The notes under the pieces were generated by a model. It searched no databases, was not told where the DNA came from, and worked only from the letters and a program-made list of their open reading frames with translations. DNA of 64,000 nucleotides from Ichthyophonus hoferi. Its lineage: Eukaryota; Opisthokonta; Ichthyosporea; Ichthyophonida; Ichthyophonidae. Positions 61,501 to 64,000 of the stretch are shown one piece after another. Location of the stretch: positions 102,107-166,106 of the forward strand of contig NAOQ01000068.1 in assembly GCA_002751075.1 (NCBI GenBank), in the 5' to 3' direction. How positions within the stretch are numbered: position 1 is the stretch's first letter; each line of letters begins with the position of its first letter. The position numbers and the translations under genes were made by a program.

Positions 61501-63902
61501 ACTTACTCTCTATTTCTTTAGTTTTACCAATCAAAGAAAAGAAAAAAATCTAAATAAGGTTTCATATATAAGCATATTTCAAATAGTTGTTATACTATAA
61601 TAATAATATACTAAAGGCTGTCTAACTGCCCTAACATTCCCCTCTATCATGTAGGTTCCAATACTATGTGGGTTCAACCGCAATTAAACGGTATGTCGCA
61701 TTGTTGTTTGCCTTGACTATTACTTAGGCGTATTTTATATAATTTGGTAAACCAATAATAATGCCCGTGTACAAAATTCCTTCCTATTGGAATGTCGCCA
61801 GCTATTCCTTTTGTCAATTTTTTTATAATATAATATAATATAATATACTCTTGAATGTCTATTTAAGTTTATGTGACTGATAAGTGCGTATAAGCAGTCT
61901 CGCAGATGAATATAATTGATGAAAAAATTAAAATTAAAACAAAAATGATTAAATGTTTGCTTTTTTTATTCTGAAATCACTCATTTCTGTTTATTATAAC
62001 CTGGTATTTCTAATTACATTACATGAATAAATATTGGATGTTGGCTAATGACAAATAACCAAATGAGCACCGATGAATGAGTAAGCCAATACGAGGCGTA
62101 GTAATAATACCGACTATCTTATAGGTAGTAATTAAAGTCTAATCTAGTCAATAGCATATGACTCATATATAATTGCAACCTACTAACCTGTGTTGCAGAT
62201 CACATTACATATAGCGATCTATCGCAGGTACCAGTGGATGTAGTCGGTAAATCTACCATAAATCTGGTAAGTCATCCTGGTGATTATATATAGTGATTGG
62301 TGTATTATTATAAATGAAAGTTTTTCAATGCCATGTGAAAATAGTTATAGTCCTGCATCACCTAGTTATTGAAGATACTATACATGTAATAGTTAATAAC
62401 CAGTAAGATGTGGTGAACACCTACTTTATTCTGATGCGATATTACTCCTGCCACCATAGTAAACAGTGCTGTTTTATTGGTATTTTCTTATAGTCTTTCT
62501 GACTATACATATGAATAAAGAGCTTTATCTACTATTTAATAAGCTACTGGTATATCTGACCTAAATACTTTGTGAACCAAGGAAGGTCATGCCAACCAAG
62601 AGCTGCTTTCTATTACTCTTACTCTTTCTTATTCTTTCGTTTTATTTTCATTTACATTTACTCTAAAACCTCTGACCTTTAACATTTTGTTGCTAAATCT
62701 GAATATAATATATGTCTATGCCTTGTTAATATTTTACCTCTTTGTGCTTCCCTAAATACGCCTTTCTTATCGGTATAACGATCTTCATTCTCTCCTCTTT
62801 GGATAGGTATAATTTTATATTAATTTTAAGATGACTTACTGATTTGTTTGATTGGCTCTGCCGAAATCTCCATTTACCAGCTTTTTATAGGCTAATAGTA
62901 TCTTAGAGCACTATATTATATACTACCTACCCCTTTAATGTTACACCTCTCAAATTACTAGTAAGCGAAACTATGGCAAAATGAATTCCCTCGTAAATGA
63001 AAAATTGTATCTATGTTAAATTATATTATAACCAATATCATGATTTGTTGTAGTAAAATAACGAACAATAAGAGGCGTATACAGGGATTAATCGAATCTA
63101 TTATTTACTCATGCAGGAAGCTAAACCAATTCACGAAAAGTTTAAGATTAAACCAAAAACATTGCAGGAGATTAGCCAACAGGTGTGTATTTATTTCTCA
63201 GAATTATACTTCTATTATTACTTATACTTTCTTACATTTTTTTTTGCATCTGTCATATATACGTTGAAAATTAAAAGCCTTCCTTTATTCGTTGTTAGCG
63301 ATATATATATTTGATGGGTGTAACTTTACATATGTTAAAAGAGGCTTATTGCTTATTGTGCTAATATCATCTATTATTTTGTTATTCTAAATGATTGATT
63401 GGTCTTATGAAATTATTGCATCTCAAGTGATCTCTTTCTTAATCTCTCTATATTTTCCTTTGCTTTTTAGCGATTAGTATTAATAATCAGACTTTGTTTA
63501 CTCCTTCAATATTTTTAACCTCACCTATTGCTATTGTTATCTTTTCTATATTCTCACCTTGAAATAGAGAGCTATGCATATGGTGAGAGGGTGTGTTATC
63601 AGGTATATCATTTGGAATACCCAATAAATCTCTATCTATATATAACTGGTATAAAATGATAGGATAATAATAAGATAAATATTAATGGACACAACGAAAT
63701 AATACCAGGAGTGTTTAATGGATAGGCAACAGAAATTATATGAGAGTAGAGGTAACGAGAGAAAGTGAGGACTATTTTAATATGATATGATCGTATACTG
63801 TAAAGACTGTAATCCAATACTAACTATACGCTTCTCTGTTAACATCAGTATCGCTATGATTTTGAAGTGGAGAAATCTGTGTTGACCAAGGCATCTGGAT
63901 AA
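58516..63902 (+). CDS. MVB12: MVB12 subunit of ESCRT-I (MABP and UMA domains)
   Basis: Nine exons (58516-58581, 59048-59231, 59564-59658, 60247-60467, 61116-61180, 61655-61690, 62199-62266, 63117-63182, 63849-63902) join in phase into 284 residues, close to human MVB12A (273) and MVB12B (319). The N half is an MABP domain: AVTDIILVKGIRCPAGYTLL, FKADVFVCIKRED, ISEIKVLLMGMEKVPAGYVV, DVMIYVKKI, then TDYTLIGKAIGAENVCVAYR. It repeats the 'ITDI...PPGY' signature and is expected to bind membrane. A Ser/Pro-rich linker follows, with two VTPSPVT-like repeats. The C terminus, EAKPIHEKFKIKPKTLQEI then YRYDFEVEKSVL, matches the UMA motif (IKSLxDIEEEYxYxFxVEK) that anchors MVB12 in ESCRT-I. It acts in endosomal sorting of ubiquitinated cargo. 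MVB12A or B cannot be assigned; it is likely the single ancestral form. Confidence 0.9.
58603..58714. repeat. 56-bp tandem duplication in MVB12 intron 1
   Basis: Two head-to-tail copies of a 56-bp unit (containing TAGTGTCCTTGAATAC and GTATTTGGTGGAC) follow the donor of exon 1. I saw no difference between them, so the event looks recent. Confidence 0.9.
61218..61248. repeat. (TA)n(TG)n microsatellite
   Basis: A run of TA followed by TG dinucleotides lies in an MVB12 intron. Confidence 0.75.
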
Positions 63903-64000
63903 CTATTATTGTCAAGACAGGATTGTACATAGGATTTAAGGAAACTGTGCACATTAAATACATCTGCCTCGTTCAATACATGCATATGTACAAAATAGTT

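Noticed and set aside
1-64000. tRNA, rRNA, CRISPR or operon-type features
   Set aside because: None was recognised; the short GT-AG introns throughout show a eukaryotic nuclear region.

Overview
The window looks like AT-rich, intron-rich animal nuclear DNA. Genes are split into small exons (25-360 bp) by short GT-AG introns, and I rebuilt the models by matching splice phase across exons. The gene set is metazoan: an ESCRT-I MVB12 with MABP and UMA domains, WASHC3, CWC27, SLC35C2, a claudin-like four-TM protein, a tyrosine-kinase-like pseudokinase with a new domain order, and a possible securin. Compact genes, AT richness and an unusual tyrosine-kinase-like gene suggest an early-branching animal such as a demosponge (Amphimedon-like). 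That placement is inference, not something the sequence proves.

Layout. 1-20.5 kb: three minus-strand genes, a DsbA/FrnE-type thioredoxin-fold protein (2312-4566), a long coiled-coil plus pseudokinase gene (7658-16736) and a claudin/PMP22-like membrane protein (17011-20472). 20.5-27.5 kb: AT-rich spacer, then a plus-strand acidic protein with degron-like motifs, possibly securin (23843-27462). 27.5-34.2 kb: gene-poor, with a coding-like remnant, a foldback/MITE-like element with about 190-bp inverted arms, and beside it an RPL15 retro-pseudogene carrying a triplicated 82-bp block.

34.2-49.5 kb: an unrecognised 239-aa minus-strand gene (34181-39911) head to head with the 18-exon spliceosomal cyclophilin CWC27 (40746 to about 49473). 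51.5-56.8 kb: single-exon SLC35C2 (minus) head to head with WASHC3 (plus), which has tandemly duplicated alternative last exons. 58.5-63.9 kb: MVB12 on the plus strand.

The genes do not form one pathway, although WASHC3 and MVB12 both act in endosomal sorting. Both head-to-head promoters carry clusters of CCAAT/ATTGG boxes. Two N gaps (12711-13026 and 50433-50927) are each flanked by exact-looking direct copies of the same sequence, which points to unmerged contig ends rather than real duplications.
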